DNA of 64,000 bases from Neorhizobium huautlense. GTDB taxonomy: Bacteria > Pseudomonadota > Alphaproteobacteria > Rhizobiales > Rhizobiaceae. This document shows, in pieces, positions 1-7,665 of this stretch (position 1 is the stretch's first letter; the number at the start of each line of letters is the position of its first letter). The notes beneath the pieces are model-generated. The model ran no database searches and had not been told where the DNA came from. It was given only the letters and a program-made list of their open reading frames with translations. The stretch lies in assembly GCF_002968575.1 (NCBI RefSeq), contig NZ_PVBM01000023.1:1-64000 (forward strand), read 5' to 3'. Made by a program: the position numbers and the translations under genes.

Positions 1-302
1 TTCTGGTGTGGGCACAGGCCAATCTCGATGCCGCGCTGGATGTGCCGAGGCTTGCGGCCAAGGTTGGCCTCTCGGAGAGGACGTTTCACAGACGGTTTGT
101 CGCCGCGATAGGCGAGACGCCGGCACAGTATATCGAGACCGTACGGCTGGATGCGGCGCGTATCTTGCTCGCCCAAAAACTTCCGTTGAAGGAAATCGCA
201 AGACGGGTGGGGCTTGCGCCGGTCGCACGCTTCACGCGGGTCTTCCAAAGACGCTTCGGCGTGACGCCGCGACATTTCCGCGAGACCCATACGAGCAGGT
301 GA
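1..302 (+). CDS. AraC-family transcriptional regulator, C-terminal part (5' end outside window)
   Basis: The reading frame is open from the first base (first full codon at 3) to TGA at 300-302, so only the last 99 residues are visible. They form the two helix-turn-helix units of an AraC/XylS DNA-binding domain. The first recognition region reads LSERTFHRRF. The linker helix contains YIETVRLDAARILL. The second unit ends in the family hallmark FQRRFGVTPRHFRE. The sequence is closest in style to GlxA-type regulators (DJ-1/PfpI domain plus AraC domain), but the N-terminal sensor lies outside the window, so the effector and the full class cannot be stated. The downstream VOC remnant is 200 bp away on the same strand and need not be a target. 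Confidence 0.85.
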   Translation, partial: LVWAQANLDAALDVPRLAAKVGLSERTFHRRFVAAIGETPAQYIETVRLDAARILLAQKLPLKEIARRVGLAPVARFTRVFQRRFGVTPRHFRETHTSR

Positions 303-504
303 ACCATGTTAGACGCAAAGCTCAGCTTAACTGACCCTGTAACAAATGTCCGTCAATGGGCCTAGAGTACAAGAGCGGCCGGTTCGTTTCGGTCAGTCGG
401 TTGTTCGCACCACCTGCTTTAGTTTCGAACGGACGACAGTCGGCTTTGAGGGAACAATGACCAGAAGCTGCCGTTAGGGGGACAAAGCTGGAGCGGAGGT
501 AGTT

Positions 505-883
505 GTGATCCACCATGTCTCGGTAGGGACGAATGATGTTGGCCGTTCGAAGCGCTTCTACGACGCCGTTTTGCCCCATCGTCGCCTTTGTGTCGATGGC
601 CGAAGACGAGGGTGGACTAGGCTATGGAAGCGGCACGTTTCACTTCAGCGTTCAGGTTCCGATTGATAGAGAACCAGCGACCGTGGGCAATGGCAGTCAT
701 ATCGCCTTTGCCGTAGAGGATCGTTCGATGGTCGATCGATTTTACGCGTCAGCATTAGAACATGGTGGAACCGACGATGGCGCTCCGGGGCTGCGGCCGA
801 ACTACGATGCCAACTATTATGGGGCCTTCGTCCGCGATCCAGACGGTCACAAGATCGAGGCAGTGACTTACTCTGCAAAATAG
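505..883 (+). pseudogene. VOC-family (glyoxalase/bleomycin-resistance fold) protein, frameshifted
   Basis: A GTG at 505 sits 5 nt after GGAGG (495-499) and opens a typical VOC N-terminus (IHHVSVGTNDVGRSKRFYDA). That frame loses homology after codon LP at 571-576. The rest of the domain continues one frame over, from about 578 to TAG at 881-883, including MAEDEGGLGYGSG, GNGSHIAFAVEDR and the VOC ending AFVRDPDGHKIEAV. Removing one C from the CCCC run at 574-577 would restore a single protein of about 125 residues, a normal length for single-domain VOC enzymes. Either the gene is inactivated by a +1 insertion or the base is a sequencing error. The neighbourhood is rich in decayed genes, which favours real inactivation. 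The substrate is unknown. Confidence 0.75.
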
Positions 884-901
884 CCGCCAACGGAGGTGCG
901 C

Positions 902-1825
902 ATGCCGACCCTTCCGTATGCAATTCTCGAAGCCCCCTCCACGCTGGGATTGGCGACCGACGGGGTGGAGCGCTTGTCCGATCAGCTCTTGGACCTCGGT
1001 CTTGCAGAACGCATCCATGCCCGCCGCGCCGAGCGGCTGGCGGTGCCTCCGAAGGACCCGACGCCCGATCCCGAGTCTGGCATCTTGAATGCCGCGGCAA
1101 TTGCGGCGTGGTCGCCCAAGCTCGCCGCGGCGGTGGAAGGGATCCTTGACGCCGGCGAGCTCCCGGTCGTGCTCGGCGGCGATTGCACGATCGTGCTGGG
1201 CTCGATGCTCGCACTTAAACGGCGCGGCCGCTACGGCCTACTCTTCATCGACGGCAATGCCGATTTCTTCCAACCCGAGGCGGAACCCAATGGTGAGGGC
1301 GCCTCGATGGACCTCGCCCTGGTCACCGGCTACGGCCCGTCGCTCCTGAGCGACATAGAAGGTCGCTGTCCTCTGGTCCGTCCCGAAGACGCTGTCGCGT
1401 TCGCGTATCGCGATCACAAGGATCAGGAGGAGTACGGAAGCCAGCCGCTGCCCGAAGAGCTCAAGGCGATTGATCTTCCCGCCGTGCGCGCGATGGGCAT
1501 CGAGGCCGCCGCGCGCGAAGCGGTCGACCACCTGACGCGAGAGGAACTGGACGGCTTCTTCATACATCTCGACGCCGATTGCCTCGATGACGTCCTCATG
1601 CCAGCTGTCGATTTCCGGGTGGCGGGCGGGTTGTCGTGGGACGAACTGGGGACGGCGCTTCGGGTTGCCTTGGCGAGCGGCAAGTCGGTCGGCCTCGAGA
1701 CCACCATCTACAATCCGCGCCTTGATGAGGACGGCAGCGCCGGGCGCGGCCTGCTTGACGTAATAGCCGCAGCGCTCGGAACAGCAGCGCCATGGCGCGG
1801 TTGCCGAAGGATGGCTATCCGATAA
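902..1825 (+). CDS. Arginase/agmatinase-family (ureohydrolase fold) protein with altered metal ligands
   Basis: The product has 307 residues. ATG at 902 is chosen because GGAGG at 892-896 lies 5 nt upstream; a GTG at 896 is in frame but falls inside that ribosome-binding site. Ureohydrolase motifs appear in order: VVLGGDCTIVLGS (arginase GGDH region), LLFIDGNADFF (DAHxD region) and FIHLDADCLDD (SxDxDxxDP region). Classical enzymes bind two Mn ions through two His and four Asp. Here the GGDH histidine is Cys, which I recall as common in this uncharacterised branch. The DAHxD histidine is Asn, which is less expected. Hydrolysis of an arginine- or agmatine-like guanidino substrate is therefore uncertain. 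The last 12 residues or so after the conserved IAAALG look unlike the family and may be a drifted end. It lies 18 bp after the VOC remnant. Confidence 0.8.
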   Translation: MPTLPYAILEAPSTLGLATDGVERLSDQLLDLGLAERIHARRAERLAVPPKDPTPDPESGILNAAAIAAWSPKLAAAVEGILDAGELPVVLGGDCTIVLGSMLALKRRGRYGLLFIDGNADFFQPEAEPNGEGASMDLALVTGYGPSLLSDIEGRCPLVRPEDAVAFAYRDHKDQEEYGSQPLPEELKAIDLPAVRAMGIEAAAREAVDHLTREELDGFFIHLDADCLDDVLMPAVDFRVAGGLSWDELGTALRVALASGKSVGLETTIYNPRLDEDGSAGRGLLDVIAAALGTAAPWRGCRRMAIR

Positions 1826-2190
1826 ATTTGCGCTATAGCAGACTTTCCGCTACCGGCCCCGCCTACGGAAATGATACCGCTTTGCGCCTTCATCTCAGCG
1901 ATTCAGCATGCTCTTTCGTTTGCCCGAAACCTGCCGGTCTGCTCGCCTAGTCTGCAAAGCGCCGAAAGCTGACACGGGCCCGGGGCGCAGTGAGGAACGA
2001 TCCTCTGTCGGCAACGATCGGTTAGCCATCCCGTCGGGTCGCAGGCGACGTTGAAGCAAACCCACTGGGCTTGCTTCAACGTCGGCATAAACAACTACGA
2101 CGGCGAGTCCAAAACTCGTGCAGACGGGCTCGATGGAACAATGATGCTGCTGTTCCGACCAAAAGCCAGTAAGGTCTCGCTATTGCTCGG
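1826..2190. other. Gene-free stretch between convergent genes
   Basis: This stretch separates the end of the arginase-like gene from the end of a small minus-strand gene. Short open frames here lack ribosome-binding sites and family features. The only structured element is the large hairpin at 2046-2084, described separately. No intrinsic terminator with a U-tract is evident for either gene. Confidence 0.6.
2046..2084. repeat. Large perfect inverted repeat (14-bp stem hairpin)
   Basis: CGACGTTGAAGCAA (2046-2059) is matched without error by its reverse complement TTGCTTCAACGTCG (2071-2084). The 11-base loop contains a further CCC/GGG pairing. There is no T-run on either side, so it is not a standard intrinsic terminator. 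It stands alone between two convergent genes in the accessory part of the window. It could be a rho-independent-like stop without a U-tract, a protein-binding dyad, or the footprint of a mobile element. Confidence 0.8.
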
Positions 2191-2436
2191 TCACGAACCA
2201 AACGGTCTTACAAGCTTTGCAGCAAAGCCTATTGCCCGTTCGGAAAAGTCAAGTTCCGCCTCCGATTGTGGGTCGAGGCTTGCTATATAGTCCTTGACAC
2301 CTGTCATCGTACGTTTACGGAGAGCCGGATCCGTGAGGCTGGCATGGTCAACCAAAGCGCGGATCACCGTATCGATTGCAAGCAGCCGTGCGCCCTCGGC
2401 CGTGCCAAACCTGTCCGGCTTTTCATTTATTGGCAT
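2191..2436 (-). CDS. Small conserved-looking hypothetical protein (81 aa)
   Basis: The frame runs from ATG at 2436 to a stop at 2191, with a GAGGA-like ribosome-binding site about 9 nt upstream of the start. The protein is soluble, has no membrane segment or signal peptide, and is predicted mostly helical. It carries a stretch GARLLAIDTVIRALVDHA and then alternating charged residues, ending LVRPFGS. I recognise a resemblance to short uncharacterised rhizobial proteins but no named domain. Amino-acid composition and the ribosome-binding site support a real gene. The function is unknown. Confidence 0.55.
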   Translation of the reverse strand: MPINEKPDRFGTAEGARLLAIDTVIRALVDHASLTDPALRKRTMTGVKDYIASLDPQSEAELDFSERAIGFAAKLVRPFGS

Positions 2437-2521
2437 ATGATGATTCCTCGTCCATTATGGCGCTGTTTGGTAGAATGAGCATTTTCAGCAAACAGTCTTG
2501 GGTTTTTCGTCCGGAATTGCT

Positions 2522-2806
2522 TTAGTATTCTCCACGCTTCCGTCTGATCTCGCGGAGCATCCTGAGGTTTTCCCTGGCCTGCTGCGAACTGATCAGGGCT
2601 CTTTCCTGGTTCATCAGTTGTTCCCGATCGCGCTGGAACTGTTGCTGGTTCATACACCCGGCATAGTGTCGCGAACCGTAGCAGGCTCGGCTGTCTTCGT
2701 AGTGTTGATCTTGAGCGGATGTGCATCCAGCAACCGCGAGCGTGATGAGGCCACCTCCGAAGATCGACGTCATAGCTTTGAGTATAGGCTTTTCAGATTT
2801 CGTCAT
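2522..2806 (-). CDS. Small secreted lipoprotein (94 aa)
   Basis: The start at 2806 has AAGGAG (2815-2820 on the minus strand) 8 nt upstream. Residues 1-28 form a lipoprotein signal peptide with hydrophobic core and lipobox LAVAGC, so Cys28 is probably lipidated. The mature part is rich in Gln, Arg and Glu and contains three further cysteines (ACYGSRHYAGCM) and a likely C-terminal helix with ERALISSQQARENLRML. It follows the prolyl oligopeptidase gene by 22 bp on the same strand, so the two may be co-transcribed. The family is not recognised; a periplasm-facing role follows only from the signal peptide. Confidence 0.65.
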   Translation of the reverse strand: MTKSEKPILKAMTSIFGGGLITLAVAGCTSAQDQHYEDSRACYGSRHYAGCMNQQQFQRDREQLMNQERALISSQQARENLRMLREIRRKRGEY

Positions 2807-2828
2807 TTCCCATTCTCCTTTTGATCAG

Positions 2829-4967
2829 TCATTCCGCAGGTGTGATCTTCAAGCCCGTCCAGTAGGCGGCGAACGCGTAAAGGTCGGCGGTCTGCGCGAC
2901 GGCCTTGTCGACCGGTAGACCGCCCCCATGGCCGGCACGGGTTTCGATGCGCACCAGTCGCGGCTTGGGGCCAAGGGCGGCGGCCTGCAGTGCGGCGATA
3001 TATTTGAAAGTGTGAGCAGGAACGACGCGGTCGTCGGCATCCGCTGTGGTGGCCAAGATTGCGGGATAGTTCTGGCCGTCCCTGATCGTGTGATAAGGCG
3101 AGTAGGTCAACAGGTTACGGAACGATGCCTCATCGGCAGGATCGCCATATTCACCTCGCCAGAGCGCGCCGCCGGTGAATTTGTCGTAGCGCAGCATGTC
3201 CATGACCCCAACACCGGGAAGTGCTACGTCGAACAGATCCGGGCGCTGGTTCGTAACGGCGCCGACAAGCATGCCACCAGCGGACTCGCCCTGGATGGCA
3301 AGCCCCTTCGGTGTCGTGATCCCCGCCCGCTTCAGGAATTCGCCCCCTGCGATGAAGTCGTCGAACGCGTTCTGCTTCTTCTCGAGCTGACCGGCGCGAT
3401 GCCACGTCCGGCCATATTCCCCGCCTCCGCGAATGTTGGCGATCGCCAGCACGCCACCCTGCTCGACCCAGGAGAGGTACATGGGGTTGTAGATGGAAAT
3501 CTGGCTGATGCCGAACCCACCATAGCCATAGAGCAGCGTGGGAGCCGGCCCGGTCACATCCTTGCGCCGGATGATGAACATCGGCACTTCAGTATGATCT
3601 TTCGAACGATAGAAGCGTTGCTCGACATCGAATCTGCTGAGGTCGATCGGCACTTTCGGCTCTACCCAGGGCGTCACCGTCTTGGAGGCCGCGTCGTAAT
3701 GATAGATCGCTATCGGTGCGTCGTAGCTGGTAAAGACGAAGAAGGCTTCACGGGCATTGCCTTCCAGAAATCGAGCGCTCCCCACACCCGGCAGGTCCAC
3801 GGTGCCACCCGACTTTCCATCGAGCGTGAAGCGTCGCAGCTCCGTCTTGACGTCGAGCTGATAGTTCACCAGCAGTTTGTCACCGGCAAGCACTGCGCTG
3901 TCCAGGACCGCGCCATCGGCAGCCTCGGCGATGATCTCCTTTGGCTTCGGATTGTCTTCAGCTAGATCGAGCGAGACGATGCGAACGCGCTCGGCCTCGT
4001 GTGTCGTGGCCAATAACAGCCTTTGCTCATCATTGCCGATCACATACCAAGCAGAATCCATGTCGGCCACGACCGTCCGCGGCTTCCAGTCGTCAGACTG
4101 AATATCGACGATGGTCAGGGAGCTTTCATTCGTCCCTGGTGTGGAGGAGATAGTGAGGTAGCGTCCGCCAGAAACCCTGTCGGCACCGTGCAATAGTTCA
4201 GGGCGTTCAGGGGTGGCGTAGATCAAGCGATCCTCTGCCTGATCCGTGCCCAGCTTGTGGAAATAAACGGCGTGGTTGGCAACTACCGCATCGGCTGTGC
4301 CATCCGCTGGCTTCGGAACGCGGGAATAGAAGAAGCCGGATCCATCGGGCGCCCACGCAATGCGCGTGAAGCGCGCCATTTCAACGATGTCATCAAGTGT
4401 CTCGCCGCTGTCGACGTCCAGCACCCTAAGGGTCCGCCAGTCGCTACCATCTGTCTGGATGCCGAAGCCAACGAAACGGCCGTCGTCGGACGCGCTCCAA
4501 ATGGCCAAGGCGTCGGTGCCGTCATCCGACCAGCGATCAGGATCGATGAGCAAACGACTGGCACCAAAAGCTCCTTCACGGACATAGAGGGAGGGCTGAT
4601 TTTCATTCCCTTTGATTACATTGAAAAAGTAGCGGTCTCCCCGCTTTCGCGGGACGGTGTAGCGATCGTAATTGAGCAGCTCCGTCATGCGCTGGCGAAA
4701 GTGGTCTCGTCCTGGAAGCGTGTCGAGATAGGATCGGGTAACGGCATTCTGTGCCTCGATCCAGGACCGGACCGCATCGTCCTGGGAAACCTTGTTTTCA
4801 AGCCAACGATAGGGGTCGACGATCGTCTGACCGAAATGTTGCTCGGTCACGTCGATGCGGTTTGTCTCCGGATAGGTCAGTTTTGGCATCTTGCCCTTCA
4901 GTTGATCGGCGGAACTGCCGTCCACACAGGTGAGCAGAAAGGCGACGACGGCGGTGGGGGTTCGCAT
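2829..4967 (-). CDS. Prolyl oligopeptidase (S9A family), probably exported
   Basis: This serine peptidase cleaves short peptides after proline. I chose the second in-frame start (4967; 712 residues) because it begins a plausible signal peptide (MRTPTAVVAFLLTC); a start at 4994 would add nine residues. The N-terminus carries the S9A signature VDPYRWLEN, followed by a beta-propeller region to about residue 430 and an alpha/beta-hydrolase domain. Counting from 4967, the triad is Ser562 in QGESAGGMLV, Asp646 in DADDRVV and His680 in RAGHGGG, matching family spacing. The oxyanion segment GYGGFGIS is also present. It is divergent from a TetR gene, with palindromic operator candidates in the 181-bp gap, so TetR control is likely. 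A small lipoprotein gene follows. Confidence 0.92.
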   Translation of the reverse strand: MRTPTAVVAFLLTCVDGSSADQLKGKMPKLTYPETNRIDVTEQHFGQTIVDPYRWLENKVSQDDAVRSWIEAQNAVTRSYLDTLPGRDHFRQRMTELLNYDRYTVPRKRGDRYFFNVIKGNENQPSLYVREGAFGASRLLIDPDRWSDDGTDALAIWSASDDGRFVGFGIQTDGSDWRTLRVLDVDSGETLDDIVEMARFTRIAWAPDGSGFFYSRVPKPADGTADAVVANHAVYFHKLGTDQAEDRLIYATPERPELLHGADRVSGGRYLTISSTPGTNESSLTIVDIQSDDWKPRTVVADMDSAWYVIGNDEQRLLLATTHEAERVRIVSLDLAEDNPKPKEIIAEAADGAVLDSAVLAGDKLLVNYQLDVKTELRRFTLDGKSGGTVDLPGVGSARFLEGNAREAFFVFTSYDAPIAIYHYDAASKTVTPWVEPKVPIDLSRFDVEQRFYRSKDHTEVPMFIIRRKDVTGPAPTLLYGYGGFGISQISIYNPMYLSWVEQGGVLAIANIRGGGEYGRTWHRAGQLEKKQNAFDDFIAGGEFLKRAGITTPKGLAIQGESAGGMLVGAVTNQRPDLFDVALPGVGVMDMLRYDKFTGGALWRGEYGDPADEASFRNLLTYSPYHTIRDGQNYPAILATTADADDRVVPAHTFKYIAALQAAALGPKPRLVRIETRAGHGGGLPVDKAVAQTADLYAFAAYWTGLKITPAE

Positions 4968-5016
4968 TGGCAACTCCGATAGAAACAGTGGCAATTATTC
5001 TTGGTTCAAAACCGCG

Positions 5017-5039
5017 ATAATGGCACTAAGTGTCATTAT
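5017..5039. promoter_or_regulatory. Operator candidate: 23-bp palindrome upstream of prolyl oligopeptidase and TetR
   Basis: The sequence is symmetrical about base 5028 with one mismatch (5023/5033); its core is TGGCACTAAGTGTCA. It lies in the divergent gap, 50 bp before the prolyl oligopeptidase start and 110 bp before tetR. The same half-site CACTAA-N-TGTC recurs at 5099-5113. Length and symmetry are typical of TetR-family binding sites. Confidence 0.65.
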
Positions 5040-5098
5040 TGTGTCCTTCGAAGTGGTCAAGCACTCCGCCTCTGCTGCAGGCTTCATACCCGTAGATG

Positions 5099-5113
5099 GG
5101 ACACTAAATGTCC
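5099..5113. promoter_or_regulatory. Second operator candidate upstream of tetR
   Basis: GGACACTAAATGTCC is symmetrical about 5106 with one mismatch and shares CACTAA-N-TGTC with the site at 5017-5039. It lies 36 bp before the tetR start, well placed for autoregulation. Confidence 0.6.
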
Positions 5114-5148
5114 GTTAAATTGACGGTGAAGATTATTGAGGAACATGG

Positions 5149-5775
5149 ATGAGCAGAACGATCCCGGAAGATGCACATATTGAAGTGGCGCGCAGTGCCG
5201 CCCGCCTATTTCTACAAAAAGGCGTTGCTGACACGACTGGCGACGAGATCGCGGAAGCCGCCGGCATCTCTAAACGGACGCTTTGGCGCTACTTCCGCAC
5301 AAAGGAGAGCTGCGTGGAGCCGCTGTTCGCACTGGCCTCACAACGCCTCGCAGCCAGGTTCCGCGATTGGCCGACTGAAAACTCGCTAGAACAGTTTCTG
5401 CAGGTCGCTTACGACATGAGCAAGATTGATGCGCAGGAGAAGATAGATACGGGGCTCCTCATCCATCTCATCGCTCGCCTGGACGAGGAACCGGCGCTTC
5501 TTGGGCCGTGGCATATGTCAAGCCGAAACACCGAAGAGACGATGGCCGAGGTCATTTCCAAGCGGCTGGATCTCTCGCCGAAAGATTTCGATGTGATGCT
5601 ATGCGCAGCAACGGTCGCCGCGGCCATGCGGATCGTCGACGAGAACGTTAGTCGTGGCGCGGTTAAGTACGGCCAGGTACCGACAGTCGCAGAGACGAAC
5701 GACCGACTGGCGCAAGCGATACGACGCGCGAGCACGCTACCATTCTGCGACCCCGTCACGCCAAGACCCAGGTGA
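5149..5775 (+). CDS. TetR-family transcriptional regulator
   Basis: The protein has 208 residues. ATG at 5149 is preceded by GAGGA at 5138-5142. The N-terminal helix-turn-helix (about residues 12-55) shows the family pattern, including TTGDEIAEAAGISKRTLWRYF, followed by the usual FRTKESCVEPLF helix. The C-terminal ligand-binding domain is helical and not assignable to a known effector class. It is transcribed away from the prolyl oligopeptidase gene, and the shared gap holds two related palindromes, so repression of both genes is the natural reading. A ligand cannot be inferred. Confidence 0.88.
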   Translation: MSRTIPEDAHIEVARSAARLFLQKGVADTTGDEIAEAAGISKRTLWRYFRTKESCVEPLFALASQRLAARFRDWPTENSLEQFLQVAYDMSKIDAQEKIDTGLLIHLIARLDEEPALLGPWHMSSRNTEETMAEVISKRLDLSPKDFDVMLCAATVAAAMRIVDENVSRGAVKYGQVPTVAETNDRLAQAIRRASTLPFCDPVTPRPR

Positions 5776-5946
5776 AGGGCAAAACAACTTAAGTTTCGGC
5801 CAATTACGATCGGCTGCCGCGACTTCACCTTTTCGAGTTAAACGCGTTCATATGCCCGCATTGGGCCGATTTTGTTGAAACACTCCGGGGTTGCCTGCAC
5901 TGCAAATCACTGATTCACTTCCAATATCTAAAGTGGAGCGAAGCAG

Positions 5947-6250
5947 ATGCTGGGACCCAGGCAAGTCGATCAGGCCGCGTTGTTTTACGAGTTCTCAATC
6001 GAAGGCCACATCCCCGCTGATCACATGCTTCGCGCGATCGACCGCTTTATCGATCTGTCGGCAGTTCGAGGAGAGCTGGCCAGTTTTTACAGTCACACGG
6101 GCCGGCCATCGATTGATCCTGAACTGATGATCCGCATGCTGCTTGTCGGCTATTGCTTTTGGCATCCGTTCGGAACGCCGACTGTGCGATGAGGTCCATC
6201 TGAACTTGGCGTATCGCTCGTTCTGTCGGCTCGGTCTTGATGGCCGCGTA
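5947..6250 (+). pseudogene. IS1182-type transposase remnant (N-terminal, frameshifted)
   Basis: The frame from ATG 5947 gives the N-terminus of an IS1182/IS5-superfamily transposase (DQAALFYEFSIEGHIPADHM; GRPSIDPELMIRMLLVGYCF). After TGCTTTT at 6154-6160 the homology moves one frame over (FGIRSERRLCDEVHLNLAYR, ending LGLDGRV near 6250). An extra T in the TTTT run at 6157-6160 explains the shift. The DDE catalytic part is absent: sequence after 6250 belongs to a recombinase. The element is therefore dead and truncated. A possible outer end with a GATTTTGTTGAAA string lies near 5869, but no matching right end is seen. Confidence 0.8.
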
Positions 6251-6607
6251 CGGTCGGCCGCCGATCCCGGCACATTGTTCGTCAAAACGATCAAGACGAC
6301 GAGCACTGATGCGGCTTACAACACGACCAGCTTCTACGAGGCATGGCGTCTCACCATCCAGCGCTACGGGATCTACAACCCTTACACCGGACGAGGCGCA
6401 ATCAAGGGGCTTTTGCCGCACGGTCCGCACAATGTCCGCAACGTGCTGGCAACTCACATCCTGAAGCAGACCGGCTCTTACGAGCAGGCGAGCTATGCGA
6501 TCCAAGACACAGCCGATATGGTCGCCAAGCACTACGGGCGCTTCCTCCCCCAGGATAAGGCCGCACTTGCCGCTCGCATCCTCAATCAGGTCTGGGAGGC
6601 CGCCTGA
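6251..6607 (+). pseudogene. Tyrosine recombinase (phage integrase) C-terminal fragment
   Basis: The frame is continuous with the transposase remnant but the content changes at about 6250. It carries the C-terminal half of a tyrosine recombinase: the H-x-x-R box in HGPHNVRNVLATH, then the nucleophile region VAKHYGRFLP with the catalytic Tyr, ending at TGA 6605-6607. The N-terminal core-binding domain and the first catalytic Arg are missing. The truncation joins two unrelated elements, so this is a scar, not a functional gene. A related integrase N-terminal half lies downstream on the opposite strand. Confidence 0.75.
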
Positions 6608-6628
6608 TGCGGAAGGAGGCGTCGGAAA

Positions 6629-6790
6629 TCATTTCCGGCGTCTCGCCTCGTTCTTTGCCTCGCGCGCCCAGGGCGGCGGCAGCCGCTTTTCCACCCATGG
6701 GAGCAGTTTGATCGGCTTGGGTTCGATCCCGGCGGTGATGATCGGATACTTGCTCAGAGCATCGCGCATCAACGGCAAACCAGCGGGATT
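6629..6790 (-). pseudogene. Unidentified minus-strand coding remnant
   Basis: A minus-strand frame ending at 6629 reads as ordinary protein (for example TNPAGLPLMRDALSKYP and LLPWVEKRLPPPWAREA) for about 54 codons. It is in a different frame from the adjacent integrase remnant and has no start codon with a ribosome-binding site. It may be the tail of another gene fused by rearrangement, or the frameshifted continuation of the integrase. I do not recognise the family. Confidence 0.3.
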
Positions 6791-7506
6791 GGTGTAGCGA
6801 AGGCTTGTCTCGCTGCCCTGACTGAACCGCCCGTGAGTTCGCTGAGATTGCGATCGGCGAGCGGATGCCGTTCCGCGACGTCGAAAAGAGCTTCTGCCCG
6901 GCCGCTGAAATAGGGCTTCATGGCCTTCTCCTCGTTGAGCGGGTGTGGGCTGATTTCGAAGAGGTGCATCAATCTTCGAATGCCCTCCTTGAAGCCGCGC
7001 GAGTTCGCCTCTTGGAGAAGTTCAAGACAATTCGAGTTGAGTGCAAAAATATGGGAGGCGGGAACGTCGTTTTGTCTGAGGTAGGCTAAGCCGCGGCAAT
7101 TGTCGTTCAGCGTCAGGTGATGGGTTATGCCGAACATGCCGAGCAGTCGATAGGCCCATCCATTTTCGAGATCCATTTCCAGCACTGAAATGTCGGCAGG
7201 ACGGCCGTAGCGGCGCGCAGCGATCGAGACGTCTTCCTAATGCATAAGCATCATGTCTCGTTCGTGTTCGCAAAGCTTTTGGAGCTGCGCCTTGGACATG
7301 GGTTCCTTCTGCTTCAACTTCAGTTCGGCGACCAGCATGTTGAGCTTGCGGCCGATCGCCTGCGCTTTCTTATGATCGGAACAGTGAAGGCTGAGTGAAA
7401 GCCGACTGCCCGGTCGGCATTGCCCGAAGGCAGTTGGGACGCGCGCACGCCAATAGACGATATTGCCGCGGCGGGTGAGGTTTTCGACGTCGTGGCGGAC
7501 CGCCAT
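6769..7506 (-). pseudogene. Integrase (tyrosine recombinase) N-terminal and central part with internal stop
   Basis: From ATG 7506 the product starts MAVRHDVENLTRRGNIVYWR, the N-terminus of a large rhizobial integrase family associated with islands. After 89 codons an in-frame TAG (7237-7239) interrupts it. The same frame then continues with family-like sequence (ENGWAYRLLGMFG, LMHLFEISPHPLNEEKAM, ERHPLADRNLSELT) to a stop at 6769. The catalytic C-terminal domain is missing on this strand. The gene points away from the tRNA-Gln 3' end and starts 160 bp from it, the usual arrangement for an island integrase beside its attachment site. Confidence 0.7.
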
Positions 7507-7665
7507 GAGGTTTTTTGCCCTTGCCTGCCACCGGTGCCGCCGCCGCGCATATGGCGCTTGGGCATCACCTGTGGGCACCAGTTCTGGGCATCAGGTCGCC
7601 AATGATGCCAAAACACTATCCGGCACGACTGGAAAATCAAGGAATTAAGGGAGTTTAGAGAGAAT

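Noticed and set aside
1903..2094. Small minus-strand ORF over the hairpin
   Set aside because: No ribosome-binding site or protein-like composition, and part of its sequence is the palindrome itself.
1..7600. Second attachment site matching the tRNA-Gln 3' end
   Set aside because: I looked for the segment containing GGATTCGAACC in the accessory part and saw no second copy; it would have to lie left of the window.
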